DNA of 64,000 nt from positions 18,473,515 to 18,537,514 of the forward strand of contig NW_022881603.1 of NCBI RefSeq assembly GCF_003369915.1, written 5' to 3'. Position 1 is the stretch's first letter, and each line of letters starts with the position of its first letter. A program made the translations under genes and the position numbers. Origin of the DNA: Drosophila miranda (lineage: Eukaryota; Arthropoda; Insecta; Diptera; Drosophilidae). Below are positions 22,793-35,534 of this stretch, piece after piece. A model generated the notes under the pieces. The model saw only the letters and a program-made list of their open reading frames with translations. It searched no databases and was not told the DNA's origin.

Positions 22793-23208
22793 ATGGTTTT
22801 AACCAAGGAAGAGGAGGCATTTATCCGCCGCAAGCATGAACATACTGTAAAACTGCGCAATGAGTATTTGAAACAGAGCTCGAATCCCTTCCGCCATGCC
22901 ACAGGCGAAGGCGGCACTGTGGTAGGTGAAAGCCAATCTCCTTTCAATGGTTATGTCATCAGGCTGGGATAAATATTAATTTCCTCGTTTTGCAGTTCGA
23001 TGCCGGCCTAGCCCGCTTCCAGGCTATGCGTGTGTCCAACTACGAGCACTTCAAGCCAACCGGAAAGTCTTTCCGCACGGGTCTCTTTGCCGTGGTACTG
23101 CCCATTGCCATTTACGCTTGGGCCCTAAAGAGCGAACGCGATGGTCGCGAGGAGAAATACCGAACCGGGCAGGTGGCCTACAAGGATCGCCAGTTCAAGT
23201 TTATTTAA
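22793..23208 (+). CDS. ND-B15: NADH dehydrogenase B15 subunit (NDUFB4), complex I
   Basis: Two exons, 22793-22921 and 22996-23208, encode 113 residues, normal for NDUFB4. The N-terminus MVLTKEEEAFIRRKHEHTVK is charged and matrix-facing without a cleavable presequence. A single membrane segment (TGLFAVVLPIAIYAWALKSE) lies about residues 74-90, followed by a charged tail ending DRQFKFI. NDUFB4 is an accessory subunit of the membrane arm of respiratory complex I in the inner mitochondrial membrane. The gene is intact and convergent with Trs31; the stop codons are 110 bp apart. Confidence 0.95.
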
Positions 23209-23318
23209 GTAATTCCTCTGGTGATTTCGGATTTGTAGTGAAACTAAACAAAACACAAAACAATCTATTGTTAACTAAATGTAATTGTGTAAATTTATAA
23301 GTTTGTTGGGTGCTACGA

Positions 23319-24023
23319 CTATTTCTCCTCCATTTGCTTGTCGCGGGCTATGACGAAGTCCTCAAACTTGACCATGTAGGTGGTGCCCTTGTGCCAGTGG
23401 GCGGTGACCTTGCAGGGCTACAATAATGATCGAATTAGTGAGAAAGTCTATTCATCATTGGTTCTCCTTACAAATCCGCAGTGTGTAAGCACAGCCTCCA
23501 CAATTCCAGCCGTAAAGTTGGCACAGTTTAAGGAGCTCTTGTCTTTGGGCACACTTATAAATGTGTTCACCAGCGGCTCCTTCTCTATAATGTAATAGGT
23601 GCGCTCATCATCGTTGGCATGTTCCAGCTTCTCCGCCTCCTTGCCAAACAGATTCTTCCACACTGTCGTCTTGACGAAGAGCAGCATTTGTGTCAGCTTA
23701 GTCTCTCTCTTGGAGCTCCGCTCGCGCACAAAGTACAAGTCGATAATGCGGGTCCCCACATCCTGGCCGAGGTCGTGGAGCCTGCAAACATATCCACATT
23801 AGCTGATGCATTCAGTAGGAGTAGACTAAAGTAGCAGCAACGCGCACCTGGTCTGTAGTTCGGGAACTGTGAAGACACGACTCTGGGAGTACTGGACAAT
23901 CTCGCTGAAGAGCAGAGCCACAATGCTTAAGGAGACCTCTGTTTTTCCCTTGGAGAGCGGCCGATCTAGAATATTACTGCGTGGCCGCATTGAGGATATT
24001 TTAAGTGCTTCCAGTTTTTCCAT
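23319..24023 (-). CDS. Trs31: TRAPP complex subunit Trs31 (TRAPPC5)
   Basis: Three exons, 24023-23848, 23781-23472 and 23417-23319, encode 194 residues with matching phases. The sequence starts MEKLEALKISSMRPRSNILD and contains LSKGKTEVSLSIVALLFSEI and LHDLGQDVGTRIIDLYFVRE, the conserved helices of the Bet3/Trs31 fold. It ends EDFVIARDKQMEEK. TRAPPC5 is a core subunit of the TRAPP complexes that activate Rab1-type GTPases in ER-Golgi traffic. The length is normal and no lesion is visible. Confidence 0.95.
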
Positions 24024-24078
24024 TGTAATAAGTCAAACAAAACACAGATAAACATATGTTGAGTGACTCAACTTGAGT

Positions 24079-24228
24079 GTGACGCGGATTTATCGTTAAA
24101 ATATACCGTCAGAAATATACGAAAATATACCGTCTATATTTAAGTATACTGACGAATTCAAGTTCTATATTCCTCGTTTTGATATTCCGTCGAATATTAC
24201 TAGCTAAAAAAAACCCCCAGCCCTGAAC
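24079..24228 (-). promoter_or_regulatory. Trs31 upstream module (inverted relative of the ND-B15 module)
   Basis: Read on the minus strand it contains CCAGCCCTG... then CGGAATAT, GAACTTGAATTCGTCAGTATA, three GGTATATTT-like blocks and CGATAAATCCGCGTCAC. It ends about 56 bp upstream of the Trs31 start. The order of blocks equals that upstream of ND-B15, so the two convergent genes share a promoter-type module. Confidence 0.6.
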
Positions 24229-24476
24229 ACATAATTTTATCCGATTAATGAATCAATTTTCTAGTCGACTGGCTAAGTTTGGGTACTCCCTTTTGTTGAT
24301 TGTGCCTAAAATAATGTTAAAACAAAAAACCATTGAAAAAATAGATGCAATGTAACAAAGCAAAGTATCGATTCAATAACGAAACAGCTGCTGTTTTAGT
24401 GGGTATAGCAGCACTGTAAGCATTTTAGTGCTGTAAATACCGTTTTATTTTAATCTATTTAGAATCACTAAAAAAT

Positions 24477-25769
24477 CTACTTCATGCAGTGACAAGGTCC
24501 GACAGTATTAAATTCAACGGACTTAAAAGTGGTCCAATGATCAACCGGCTTTTGCTGCAGCTTCCACATGTAGGCCTGAAAGTGCTCGTATCGGATCTCA
24601 CGGCTATTGGGACATCCAATCAGATGATGATAATCACAGGATTGGTCGTGAATCCACTTGCGCTCATGCGGAGTGTCCTTATGAGTCGAATTGGTCCCAA
24701 AGATCTGGTCGTCGTCCCGTTGACTTCGTTGAGGTTCAAAAACTGCAGCAGCCGCTCATGGGTTTCGTCGCGGCGCACGAAAAGCATATACCAGAGTGGC
24801 ATACAATTGAATCGAATGCATTCCACAATCTTCAGGGCGTACGCACGCCGAGTGCTCCAGTCGTGACTCATCCAACGCACCACCATATAGAGCACCTGCA
24901 GTGGGAATAAGGAAATATATATTTCTTAGATATATACTTCTAAAAGTGTTCAGATTTCCAGGCTAACCTCGCATTCCGTATTCAAAGCGATGCTGCTCGA
25001 GCTGATCAAGTAAATCAAGTGATTGTGTGGTAGTTCCAAAAAATCCCTTGTGGCCGCAAAGATGAGAACAAACTTTTGTATACGCGTGAGCATCACATTG
25101 CGGACAATATCCAGGGACGGGTGGTACCGCGTCTCTACATACAGAATGCACGCCGAGACCTCATTGAAACATTGAACATCGTCAAAACAAATCCAGCAAT
25201 GGGCTAGAAGATGTTTGATCCTAAGGTAAGACGCCGCGATGAACAATTCGACAATGTGCGTGCGATCCAAGTAGGGCTCAGCGGTGAGCATCCACTTGTA
25301 AATTATCATAAAAGCCTTCGGCGTTACCAGATCCTCAGGCAGCGTCACCATCATCGGTATCTCTTCCAGCTCCATGAAGAACTGCGAGTACACCTGCAGC
25401 ACCGGCAAGTGACAGTTGAAGTACGAGTTCCTGATTTTAATCACGAGGGTTGTCTTCAGGTGCAACTCCACCGTGTACTGCAGAATGGTGGCCAATTTAT
25501 CCTTGGGCCACTGTTTCATCTTCGACCAGCCCTGCACATCCTCGAAATTGTAACCAAACTCGATGAGCGACCGATTCTTGCACTCTGCGGAGCTCGGTGT
25601 ATCCTCGTTGCTGAATGCATCCTCGTTGAACCTAGGACTGGCGGAGGCTCCGGTTAATAGCTTTTAAGGATATGATGTGGAAGAGCAAGATAACCCACTT
25701 GGTAAAGTTCATGGTGAAGGTGGACCGGCTCTTCGCGGACTGTGCCGACAGCCGCATTAGTTCGTCCAT
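24477..25769 (-). pseudogene. BTB/POZ-BACK domain gene with a frameshift
   Basis: Three exons: 25769-25699, 25631-24968 and 24895-24477. The reconstructed start is MDELMRLSAQSAKSRSTFTM. The BTB domain spans about residues 75-185 (FNCHLPVLQVYSQFFMELEE, TPKAFMIIYKWMLTAEPYLD) and is followed by a BACK-like helical region (VRWMSHDWSTRRAYALKIVE). In exon 3, near 24715, the frame shifts: the original frame ends about 30 codons later, while a second frame continues with plausible coding sequence (HDQSCDYHHLIGCPNSREI) to the stop at 24477. Exon 3 is 419 nt where 420 would keep phase, so a 1-nt deletion is the simplest reading. BTB-BACK proteins are often CUL3 adaptors; the specific role is unknown. 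It resembles fly BTB/DUF4734 genes located near Trs31. Confidence 0.75.
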
Positions 25770-28396
25770 TCCTATGGTTTGTTCTCCTTTTTCTGGAATT
25801 ATGAGTATAATGGTTTAATGGTGTTAGATCTGTTTGGAGATATTGAATGAACAGGCAAAGCCCTATGATCCCCCAAACTCACCAGATAAAAAACACCAAC
25901 GTTTATTTTACATTGTTTATTAAATTGTGTTTTATTTGTTGGTATTTTTCTTGATTTGTTCACATTTTCAAATACATTTACATGAATAAATATATCGTTT
26001 ATTTTACTTTGACTTTCTCTTTGCCTTTACATTTCCCGTTCTTTTCGCCATACCATCCCTTCATAGATTCGTTCTTGTTTAAAATATGAGTATACATGTA
26101 TATGCGGATAATTGGGCAAACGTCGTCGATGAATTCGGAAATAGCGGGGTGGTGGTGGTTGTGGTTTTGGTGGTAGTGGGGGCGGCATGGCATCTGTTTA
26201 ATTCAACTTCAAATACAGAGAAGTTGGCAAAGGGCATTCAATCTCGATATGAGATAATGATTGAATAAATTGTGTGTGTGTTTGCAACAGTTGACACCTG
26301 CTATGATCGATCTGTCGATCAGTTCGTTTCGGTTGAGCTACATACAGATTTGTGTAAGTATTGAAAGAGTTTTGGAGAGTATTGGTGGCCAGCAATAACA
26401 TTCAGAGGTTACCAATTTTGGAAGTAAATTACAGTAAATGTACACAAGGTAAGGTAATCGTAAAGTATATATATTCAACAGTTTGTACTTCTTGTTCTGT
26501 GTTTTGTATATTTCCTTTAAGTTATTAGTTTTTTTAGTTTTCCTTTCGTTTCGTCAAGTTGCGTAAATATTTTAAATTTTTCAAAGTTTCCAGACATAGG
26601 TTTCGTAAACGTTTTAAATGTTGTACATACATACATTAAATGGATACATACATACATACTTACAATTTTCCATTTATAGATTAATTTGTTTGTTTTTGTT
26701 TTAATATAATATTCTGTTGCTTTGCTTTAATGTGATTTTTTGCACAACCTTTGCTTATTTTTTTGGAATAAATATGCGTTTTTTGTTTTGTTTTCTTTTT
26801 CCATTCAAATAGTTTTTTGTTCGTCACTGACTTAGTACAACAATATTTATATAGTAAGAAATAAATTAAGTTTTCTTCCTATCATATTATACGTTTACAT
26901 ATATAGCTGCATAAAGAGTTTCCTCAATTCTTGTTGTTTTTGTTGTTGAAAACACTTACAATTGTTTATCGTTTATGTTGTTATGTTAGTGTGCGTCCGT
27001 TCCAGCCTTTCCGCAAAATGCCTTTGCTTTTGGCCATTTTATAAACGGAACAAAAGCGCTCAGCGTTTCCTTCAAAATTACAAATTGTTTTTCGTTCTAC
27101 AACTATTAATATTAGATTTCAAAAGATTTCACATAGTTCAATGCTGCGGTTCTCGTATTCCCATACTCATTTTTCATTGATTTGGGTTTGTTTTATTCTG
27201 TTTTTTGTTTTTGTTTTCAACATAAACTTTTGTTGGAAATCATATTTTTTGTTTTTTGGCAAAAGAAATATTTTGAATCTTCATGAGCCCTAGAAAGAGC
27301 CAAAATCATTCTTTTCGAAGGCAAACAATTGGGTTAATGCTTTTTTATACAACTTAAGGCTTGTTTAAGTGAACATTTAGTCGAGCAGCCAGGGGACACG
27401 AGGGTTGAGCATTGAGCGTTGGGTCTTTTCACAGAGTCAAAAACAATTTGTAACTCTCGCTTAGATGGTGGAAAGGGTTTAAGAAAGGGTTATGTTAATG
27501 TGTCGTGTCGTGTAAGACGCATCAGGTTGAATTTTTCATGCTTATCGTGCGATTTGAGCGATGGACATTGTGAAAGTCTCATTCACCAATCAAAATATTT
27601 GTAAGTCCTTGTTTTTGCCGCTGCCTCGGCGTTAATACTGTTCTCCAAGTTCTCGAATTGTGCACAAATGTGAGTTCCTGTAATCCCTAATCAACTAAAA
27701 CTAAAATGAAAAAAACTTAAGGTATTGTATGGTAGAAAAAAACACGATTCGATACGGATACGGTATACGATGTAAATGATACCATTACAATTAAAGTAAA
27801 TTAAAAAGAATAGCCCGTTTTTACAAATATATAAGTATAATTTAGCGAGAGCGCACTAATAATAAATTACAATTACAATTACAATTACAAAATATATATA
27901 ATATATAAAATACATGCGTCAATTCGCTTGCTATTGTATGTACAATAAATTATGGCAAATCAAATGGAGTACAGTGTATACAGGGATTCGCCAGATTAGC
28001 AACTCCCAAAATCGCACAAAAAGCGATACTTCTCATTTAGAACAGCAGGCGGCCGTAATCGTTTTGGGCCGCCTTGCTGGTACGCGGCTGCATCAGGTAC
28101 GCCGGCTGCTGCTCCTGCTGTGGGGCACCCAGGCTGTGCGACAGTTCCCAGTTGTAAAAGTGGCGCTGCGATTGAGGGTGCGCCTGGGGCTGGGACTGGC
28201 GCGGCCTGGGGCGCCACAGCGTCTGACTTTTGGTGTCTCTGGTCTGCTCGTCTGTCTGACAGCGGTGGTGGTGCTGCTGGTTGTTTAGCTGATTTTTGCT
28301 TTGGTTTGCGTGGTTCGGCTGCTGGTTTTTGTGCTGGAGTTCGCTTCTGGGCCTGGGGTCGTCATCGTACTGTCCCTGCAATCTGGCCTCCAAGTG
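25770..28396. other. AT-rich region, probable long 3' UTR of Spred
   Basis: About 2.6 kb of AT-rich sequence between the BTB gene start and the Spred stop codon. It has many T-runs, TACATACA repeats near 26626-26660 and (ATTACA)n near 27870-27890. The T-rich plus strand means an A-rich minus-strand transcript. On position it is most likely Spred 3' UTR plus spacer. ORFs are short, AT-driven and unconvincing. No tRNA or other structural RNA was recognised. Confidence 0.45.
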
Positions 28397-31300
28397 TCAG
28401 ACATGCGGTTTGTGCTGGGCGCCGCAGAGACCGCACTGGATGCCCATCCAGTGGCAGGCTCGCAGCGGCGGATAACACCAGAGGCAAGGCACGAACAGAG
28501 AGAGCACCGCCAGGCCCAGCCAGCGCTTGGTGCAACCGGCCTCGGTGGCGCTGCATTCGCACGGATGCTGGGCCGTCTCGCCCTCGGCATCGCTCATGCA
28601 GTGATAGATCATGCACCTGGCACAGCCCATGCCCGAGATGCACTCGTAGCCGGCGCGAAAGGTGTCCGGGGCATATTCGCAGGCCCCGCGCCGATTGAAC
28701 TCTTCGCTGTACAGCTCGTGACAGTAGCGACACCGCAAGCGCGTCTCCTTCTTGAGTATTTCCGATACGTTTTGCTTCTGCAGCGACTTCCCGCCCCCGC
28801 CTGTGCCTACAGTTTGGGCTGCCGCCATTGCCTGGGCCGCCTCCAACGCGTTGCGCTTTTTCAGTGCACTGATCGACTCGCGGCGTGCATTGAGCACCTG
28901 TGCCCCCACTGGCTGGTCCACCACTGGATAGTTGTAGTCGTGGTGGACCGCTGTCAGCGTCACATACGAGTAATTCTCGCTGGCCGCAATCTGGGCGGCG
29001 CCCGGTGCCGGTGCAGCAGACGACGGTGGTCCATCCTGGGTCGTGGTTGTGGTTGATGTCTTGTCCGTGGATATGTAGTGGATTGGTGCCGCTGGCAGCT
29101 TCTCCGAATCGGAATTGTTGCTGTAGCTGTCCTTGCTCTCTGCGAATGGAAGGTTTAGCACTCGAAATGGCAGACCGCGTCAGCGGAATATTGACGGGGA
29201 AGTACGTACTGTGACTTTTCTCGCTGCCCTCGGGGCTTGAATGTATCTTTTGTAAAATCTCGCTCTCCACAGGTAAATCCAGGGTCATGAATACATCATC
29301 TTCACCAACCGAATCATATTTGGTCAATGGTGGGCGTATAATAGTGGGATTCGATTTGGCCAGTCCTAAACGAAACAAAAAAGTTTACCAGATGGCAAAA
29401 AATCCAAATCCAAAAACAACCACAAGCACATATGTATGGATCTTATACATACATGTAAGCGCAAGAGGTACGAGTACGAGTATATTGGCATAAAGCAACG
29501 ATTAGTTGAAGCATTTTTAGGTGAAAAGTTCAGCTTATATGTAGAAGAAGATAATAGTTGAGATAGAGAGAGCATAGAGCATAGAGAGATCTGGAAATTA
29601 AGAAGCTAGCAAATTGACAGACAGGACCCCAAGAGTGGGGATCTATTTATCTACATATGTACATATATCCGTGAATGAAGCAAATATTTAAAATAATTTC
29701 GAGTATAGCCTCATTAAACACTTACCAATTCGTTTGAATGAGACATTTAAATGATTAGATTGTCGATTTGTTTTGGTTTTTGAAACAAATCGATAAAATT
29801 CCAATGATTTGTGTGTTGTTTTACAAATTTTGGTTTGTTTGTTTGGCAAAAAATAGAGCATAAGACATACGAAAAAACGTTATATATTAGTAAACGAAAG
29901 CAAATTCGAAAGCAGAGGTAAAGAGGGGAAAAGGCATAGGAATCGCAGGCAAAGCTTAAGTTTAAATTAGGATTACAGAGAGCAGAAGATAGCGTGATAG
30001 AAAGCAGAGAGGCGGGAGCGTGGCATGGCGTGTGTCGGTTGAAGCATGCAACTACAAGTGTGTCCGGCTCAGTGTCGAGGGACTGGATTTTACCATCAAT
30101 TAGTTCATTGTAGGCGCGCAGCACACCCTTATCGAAGGCTCGCGCATCGGCGGCCGTTTGAAATGTAAGGCCGTTGCGCTGCTTGCCGGCGCGCCAATGA
30201 TGAAATGTTGGCATTACTTTGTAATACTTTAGATCACGATTGATGATACAGCTCAAGATGACCTGCAGAGAAGAGAAAAATGATTTAAATTTTGAGATCC
30301 TTCGATTATTTAAGTGTGCTCGAGTGTACTCACACTTTGATCGGAGATCCTCTGCCCATAGATGATGTAGTCATGACCCGATGCCAGTGGGGATAGTCTA
30401 GCCCGTTTCCGTATGGACACATTGGCCAGACCACCCCCGGCCAGCGGTAGCCAGCCCTCGGTACTCTCGTCTCTGGTCATTACCTGTGCGCGTACTGTAA
30501 CTAAGAATTCGCTGTAAAAAGATACAAGAAGAAAAGAAGAAGAATATTGTTAGTTTCAGTTAAATCCAATCATTAAAACATACAAATGGAAAGATCCCAT
30601 AATTCTAGATATTCTACCTGCTGGACCTGCGCTTCAAGCTCAATTTGGTGTACGAAACTGTAGCCATTGTGGTAGCCACCAATGTCTGGCAACGAATGTT
30701 GTCCAGCAGACCCTCAAGGCTGCCTCTATATCTGCATATATCCCTGACTGTATGGATGATGACCTAAAAGTGTCTCTAATTCGGCTAATTGAATTTTTCG
30801 GCCAGCAAAGGAAGCCAAAGCGAGACGGCGCACCTGCTTGCAGGACTGATTCATCAATGGACATGGGCATGGACAAGGACAAGGGAAAGGGCAAGGGCAA
30901 GGGCAAGGCAAGGGCAAGAGCAAACTCATGAGCACCGAAAAAAAAGAGACCAACTAGAGCCCACGGAAACTAAAAATAACTGCAAGTCCTTCGGTTTAAA
31001 AATAAACTGCACAGAGCAGAGCAGAGCTGAGAAGAGAAAAGCAACGGCGGGATGCAAAAGAGTGTAAATTAAGGGTAGCTAAAGTGCAAAACAATATTCG
31101 ATAGTGGGTTGGGGCGTACTGGTTCTGGTTATGGTTACGGTCCAGGCATGCATGCATGTACATATTACAGCTTCCGGTTTGGAATTGAGATTCATTCTCA
31201 GCATTCATTCGCAGCACCAGCACCAGTACCAACTCCAATTCGAGTCTTATGAATGACTCCAACGGAAGGGGCCGACAAAACCCCGTCCAGCGACCTGCGC

Positions 31301-33363
31301 ACAAGTTTGAATTCATTTTGTTGTTGAATCGAATGGAGTTCTACTTCTGGAGTTACTCAATGAAAAAAGCTTCAACGAAGTTTCAGCTCCTGAGTGTTTG
31401 TGTGTGTGTTCGTTTTCGTGTCTGTGCGCGCGTTGATGTGTCGCCATGCATACACATACTTGTCCTAGTTTCGTTAGTTCTACAGAATGAATTGAATAGA
31501 GTCCCCGGAATAGAGTGGACGTCACGGCACCCAGGGACATGTCAAGGACTGGCTGGCAGTGCAGTAGCTTTCATTCAGACTGCACTCCCATGGTAATGCG
31601 GAGGCGGGCAACGACGTCAGCAGACCCAAGGATGCCCGAGAGTGTGAATGAATTGGGCTGCAGCCAGTGTTGCATAGCAGCACAGAAACGAATTCTTCGA
31701 ACGAAAGAAAGCCCTGAAAAATACATAATAGGAGTTGCCACCAAGGGTGTAGCGAAAAAACAGATAAAACTCCCCCCACCCAAGCTCATAAAATACATAG
31801 ATATGAAACTACAAGTCCATCAATATTTGGAAGCTCTCCCCTCTAGTTGGCGCATGCGTAGGAAATAGAGCAAGCGAGATAGACACAGAATGTGGGGGCA
31901 GCTCCAGTTGCATGCGGGTGTGTGTGTGCGCATTCAGGCTGCGGGGGTTGTCACCCACAAATGTTCTAGTCGAAATAAATTGGACAAGATGCAATTCTAT
32001 TCACCATTTTCATAGTCTATTCCAAATTTGCATTAATAAACATCTATTTTAGTTCATTTCCAAGCAAAAAAGCTTGTCCCGAACAGTGTTGCCAACTGCG
32101 TTTACTGCGTCGACACCCACACAACGGCGCACACACACACAGGTACAGGGCTGCAGCAGGAGCAGCTAAAGATGAATGAACAACGACGCAAGTGTGCGTG
32201 TGTGCATGTATTCAAGTTGCGGGGAAGGGGGGCAGTTGGCCAGTATGTTTGTGGTCTTTGACCACCCACTCAGTCAGTCTCAGTCTCATAGCTCGACGAC
32301 AATAATAGAACCTTCCAATACACCAATACACAATACACAATACAGTTTACAGCTAAATAGTTGTTCGAAAAACAACAACAACTGCGTCAGCATCAATTTG
32401 CATGGTGTTGTTGTCGCGTGGTTGTCGTCGGTCATAGGTGCTCTGTGCTGCTTCTCCGACACCAATACCGTTGTCGTTACATTATTCAAATGGCAGTCTA
32501 TTTCCAATGCAAAAAATACTTGTAAATTCGCATTCTGTTTCCGTTTGAAATGTAATACCCATACAGGGTGCTCCATGGAAAATACTACTAGAAACAGCAA
32601 AAGATATATGTATGTACATCTATGTATGCATGTGTGGCGAGGCAATGTTGCAAATTAATTCAGTATACTGTAGCAACGGGAATAGAAGGCAAGAAAGATA
32701 TGAATGAAACTAGCTGGAGCCTTGGGTGTGATGTATCGTATAGTTTTTGTTGCGCAGGCTTCTTTCCCGCAACGGAAATGTGTACTTAAGAAACACAATA
32801 AAAGAGCAATAATAAGCAGACACAATGACATCATCTGCGGATATCGCCGACAATACTTTAAACTGTGGCAAGCAAAAGACAATAATACGACAGGGAAACC
32901 ACCGCACATGCCATTGCCAGTAGTCCGGGGGCGTTCCATTTCATTCATTAAATGTGGCGACAGACAGACTATGTGGAGACTTGTCCGGCGCACCAGAAAG
33001 CACCAAGCAGCAAGCAGCCCAGGCAGACAATGAATCACACACACACACCACACAGTCCATTCATGTGGATGCCGCGCCGTGTCTTGTTCATTGAGGGAAA
33101 ACTGCAACTAAGAACCGTTTCCATTACGAATTTCGTTCAATTGCAGCAATTAATTGGATACAATTGGAGACGTCGCATCAGGCTCGGCTCAAGCCTGCGC
33201 CTGCAAACAGTCTGGCAGCACTGGAATCTCGACTTAACTGTGAATGACCATCTCTTGAGGAGGGGGGGATGAGGGGGCAGGGCAGATGATGCTAAGGAAC
33301 TGTAAAATATGTATGGGTATGTATGGTATATGGGAACACTTACCTTTCATGTCCTTCTGTCAT
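28397..33363 (-). CDS. Spred: Spred, Sprouty-related EVH1-domain inhibitor of Ras/MAPK signalling
   Basis: Five coding exons: 33363-33344 (only 20 nt, MTEGHE plus two bases), 30511-30334, 30262-30094, 29365-29210 and 29139-28397. Phases fit and give 421 residues. The EVH1 domain covers about residues 8-120 (EFLVTVRAQVMTRDE, WLPLAGGGLANVSIRKRARL, TFHHWRAGKQRNGLTFQTA). The C-terminal Sprouty domain (about residues 305-421) is cysteine-rich, for example RCRYCHELYSEE and CISGMGCARCMIYHCMSD, and ends GAQHKPHV. Spred proteins recruit neurofibromin to the membrane and dampen Ras-ERK output. Intron 1 is about 2.8 kb. The upstream non-coding exon or promoter is not identified and could lie between 33364 and 35534 or beyond the transposon block. 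No lesion is visible. Confidence 0.93.
30855..30930 (+). repeat. Short (GGGCAA/GGACAA)n hexamer repeat in Spred intron 1
   Basis: Imperfect hexamers ACAAGG, GGGCAA and AAGGGC repeat about ten times within the first Spred intron. The tract would read as alternating Lys/Gly codons but has no gene context. Confidence 0.6.
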
Positions 33364-35534
33364 GGTTCGTAATCAGAAAGATTTTAATATAGCAGCGTAT
33401 TGTGTTGGTGTTGTTGTTGTTGGTGGCAAAATACACCATGATTAAAGCATAAAGACATTCAGAGCTGCTGCTGCACAAACTTCCAAAAATAAAAGAAAAC
33501 CAAAAACAACAGCAGCCACGGCAGACGGGATGGGTAAAAACGGGGAGCACTTCTTTTCCTACTGGGGTTTTTGCAATCAGTTGTTCTATTTTTCTTTAAC
33601 TTTTTTCGTTTAGATTTTGGCACACTTGTTTTTAGAACTGTTTAGTTGAGGTGTATACACTGAAAGAACATTACAAATTAATAAACTGATATTTATTAGG
33701 CTTCGACGAGGGCAGCGAGAAAGCACCAGCCAACAGCGCCAACTGCGGAATCACTTCTACTTTCCCAAATACACAAGCAGGGCCACTTATGTGGGCGTGT
33801 AGACAGGCACATTGGAAAACAGGCACACACACAAACAAATGCACGCACGGAGAGGGGATATTTCCAAGCAATAAAAGATGTAACAGGCATCTAAAATTGA
33901 GAGGAGAGCGTCCAACAAAAGCTGGTCTCTGGAGTCTGTGTGGAAGGAATTTGAGAGACGAGCAGCTGAAGATAAGGGAAAAACCTCGCAGAAAACTAGT
34001 TCAACACTTTTCTGATCATTATTGTCTATGTGCTATGTGCTGTCTTCCCTGAGCGCTGACAATAATTAACATAAAATTGGCAAAAGTGAAAATTCATTCA
34101 TACATTTCCATCAAGGCTGGGGCTCTCTCTCTTTCTCCCTTTCTCTCTTTGACTGGAGCACAGCTCGCTCTCCCATCCGCCTCTGCGTCTGCCACCATCT
34201 CCATATCTCTCTCTCGCTCTTGCCTGCCCACTCAGGGCTGGCTTGCGCAGAAAGTTTTTGGGCGATTTCTCCATGTGTATATAAAGATTTTCACCTATGC
34301 TGCTGGTGGTGATGATGCTTGCTGTTGCTGCCTTTACATATTTCACATTTACATACACATATACATACATTCATGCAAAAATATTGCACTATAGCTACAT
34401 ATTTTTACAGATTTTCCATCAATGGTTAATTTAATTGTTTGCTGCAGCATCGCCTTTTCTTGTACTGTTTTTCTTTTGGTTTCTGATTTTCATTTTGCGT
34501 AGGTTGCAACTTGACCGAGCTCTGGTGCAAGAGCGGGGGCGATTTTCCTTTCGAAACGAGGCGAATGAACGTTTTGCAAAATATGTAACTTTTGCTTAAT
34601 ACTTTTGTTTGACTACTCGTACGCACCCACACTCACACACCAAGGCAGACACAATCAAATAATACAAAAAGCAACAAAAACGAAATTTCCAAACAATAAT
34701 GTTCTGCCCCTCCACGCCTACGGCCCGTCCATTGGATTTGCTGATGCTGCTCACGCGACTTATTAATAATAGTTATTTTGTTTTATTTTATGGGCGTTGT
34801 AACACAATTTACACAAATTTTCCAAGTTTTATTGCGCCGCGACGCGCGATAGCGCCGATTCGAAGGGTTAAGGTTAGAAATGATAAAATATACATTGATG
34901 TACATCAATATATCGATATATGTATAATATATTTGTGGGTGATATTTCATTTGAGTGGAAAAATTATGAATTATTTTAATTAATTATATTATCACCGGAA
35001 ACGATTTTGAGGTCAGGACTCTATTTTTCTGTTGTTTCACGTCGTTAGATCAGTTGTACCACTAACCATACAGTATATAGATGTGCCAGTTCATACAACG
35101 AAAGCGTCACACACTGGCTAGCGCGTTCAGTACCCCAGAGTGACGTCATCATGAGAGAGAGAGCGCAGAGAGAACATCTTTGCATGTGTTAGTACACACG
35201 CAATATGTTTCGAAAAAAATATGTGATTGTATGCTTTTTCAGATTTTTTGAACTCTCTCAGGTCTGGTTCTGTTTTGCCACCAGCATGTTTTAGTGTATG
35301 GGTGCACATGCATTCTCACGTACTTTGCGTGTGTGTGTTTAGTATTGCTGGCCGCTAGAACTCAAATTTGAGTTTGGTTCTTGTTTTGGGTCTTTTGATG
35401 AGCTGACCTACCGCCACAAAATAAATGAAGAATGGGCAGGGGGTGGGGGTATGGTACACTAGGGCGCGGTAAATGAAATAAAAGCTGTTATTTGTTTGAT
35501 TTATACCACAAAATATAAAATATTACAATAATAT
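33364..35534. other. Upstream region of Spred
   Basis: About 2.2 kb between the first Spred coding exon and the left end of the BEL element. It is AT-rich with CT-rich stretches (34125-34230), CACACA tracts and a TGACGTCATCATGA element near 35142 that matches a CRE/AP-1 type palindrome. It may hold the Spred 5' UTR and promoter. No coding exon is supportable. Confidence 0.45.

Noticed and set aside
22374-22820. 148-codon minus-strand open frame upstream of ND-B15
   Set aside because: Overlaps the shared upstream module and the ND-B15 start. No recognisable domain and no splice or promoter support.
27914-28288. Open frame next to the Spred 3' end
   Set aside because: Lies in probable Spred 3' UTR on the opposite strand with low-complexity composition.
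30855-30930. Lys/Gly-repeat coding region
   Set aside because: Short hexamer microsatellite in a Spred intron; the open frame is only a consequence of the repeat period.
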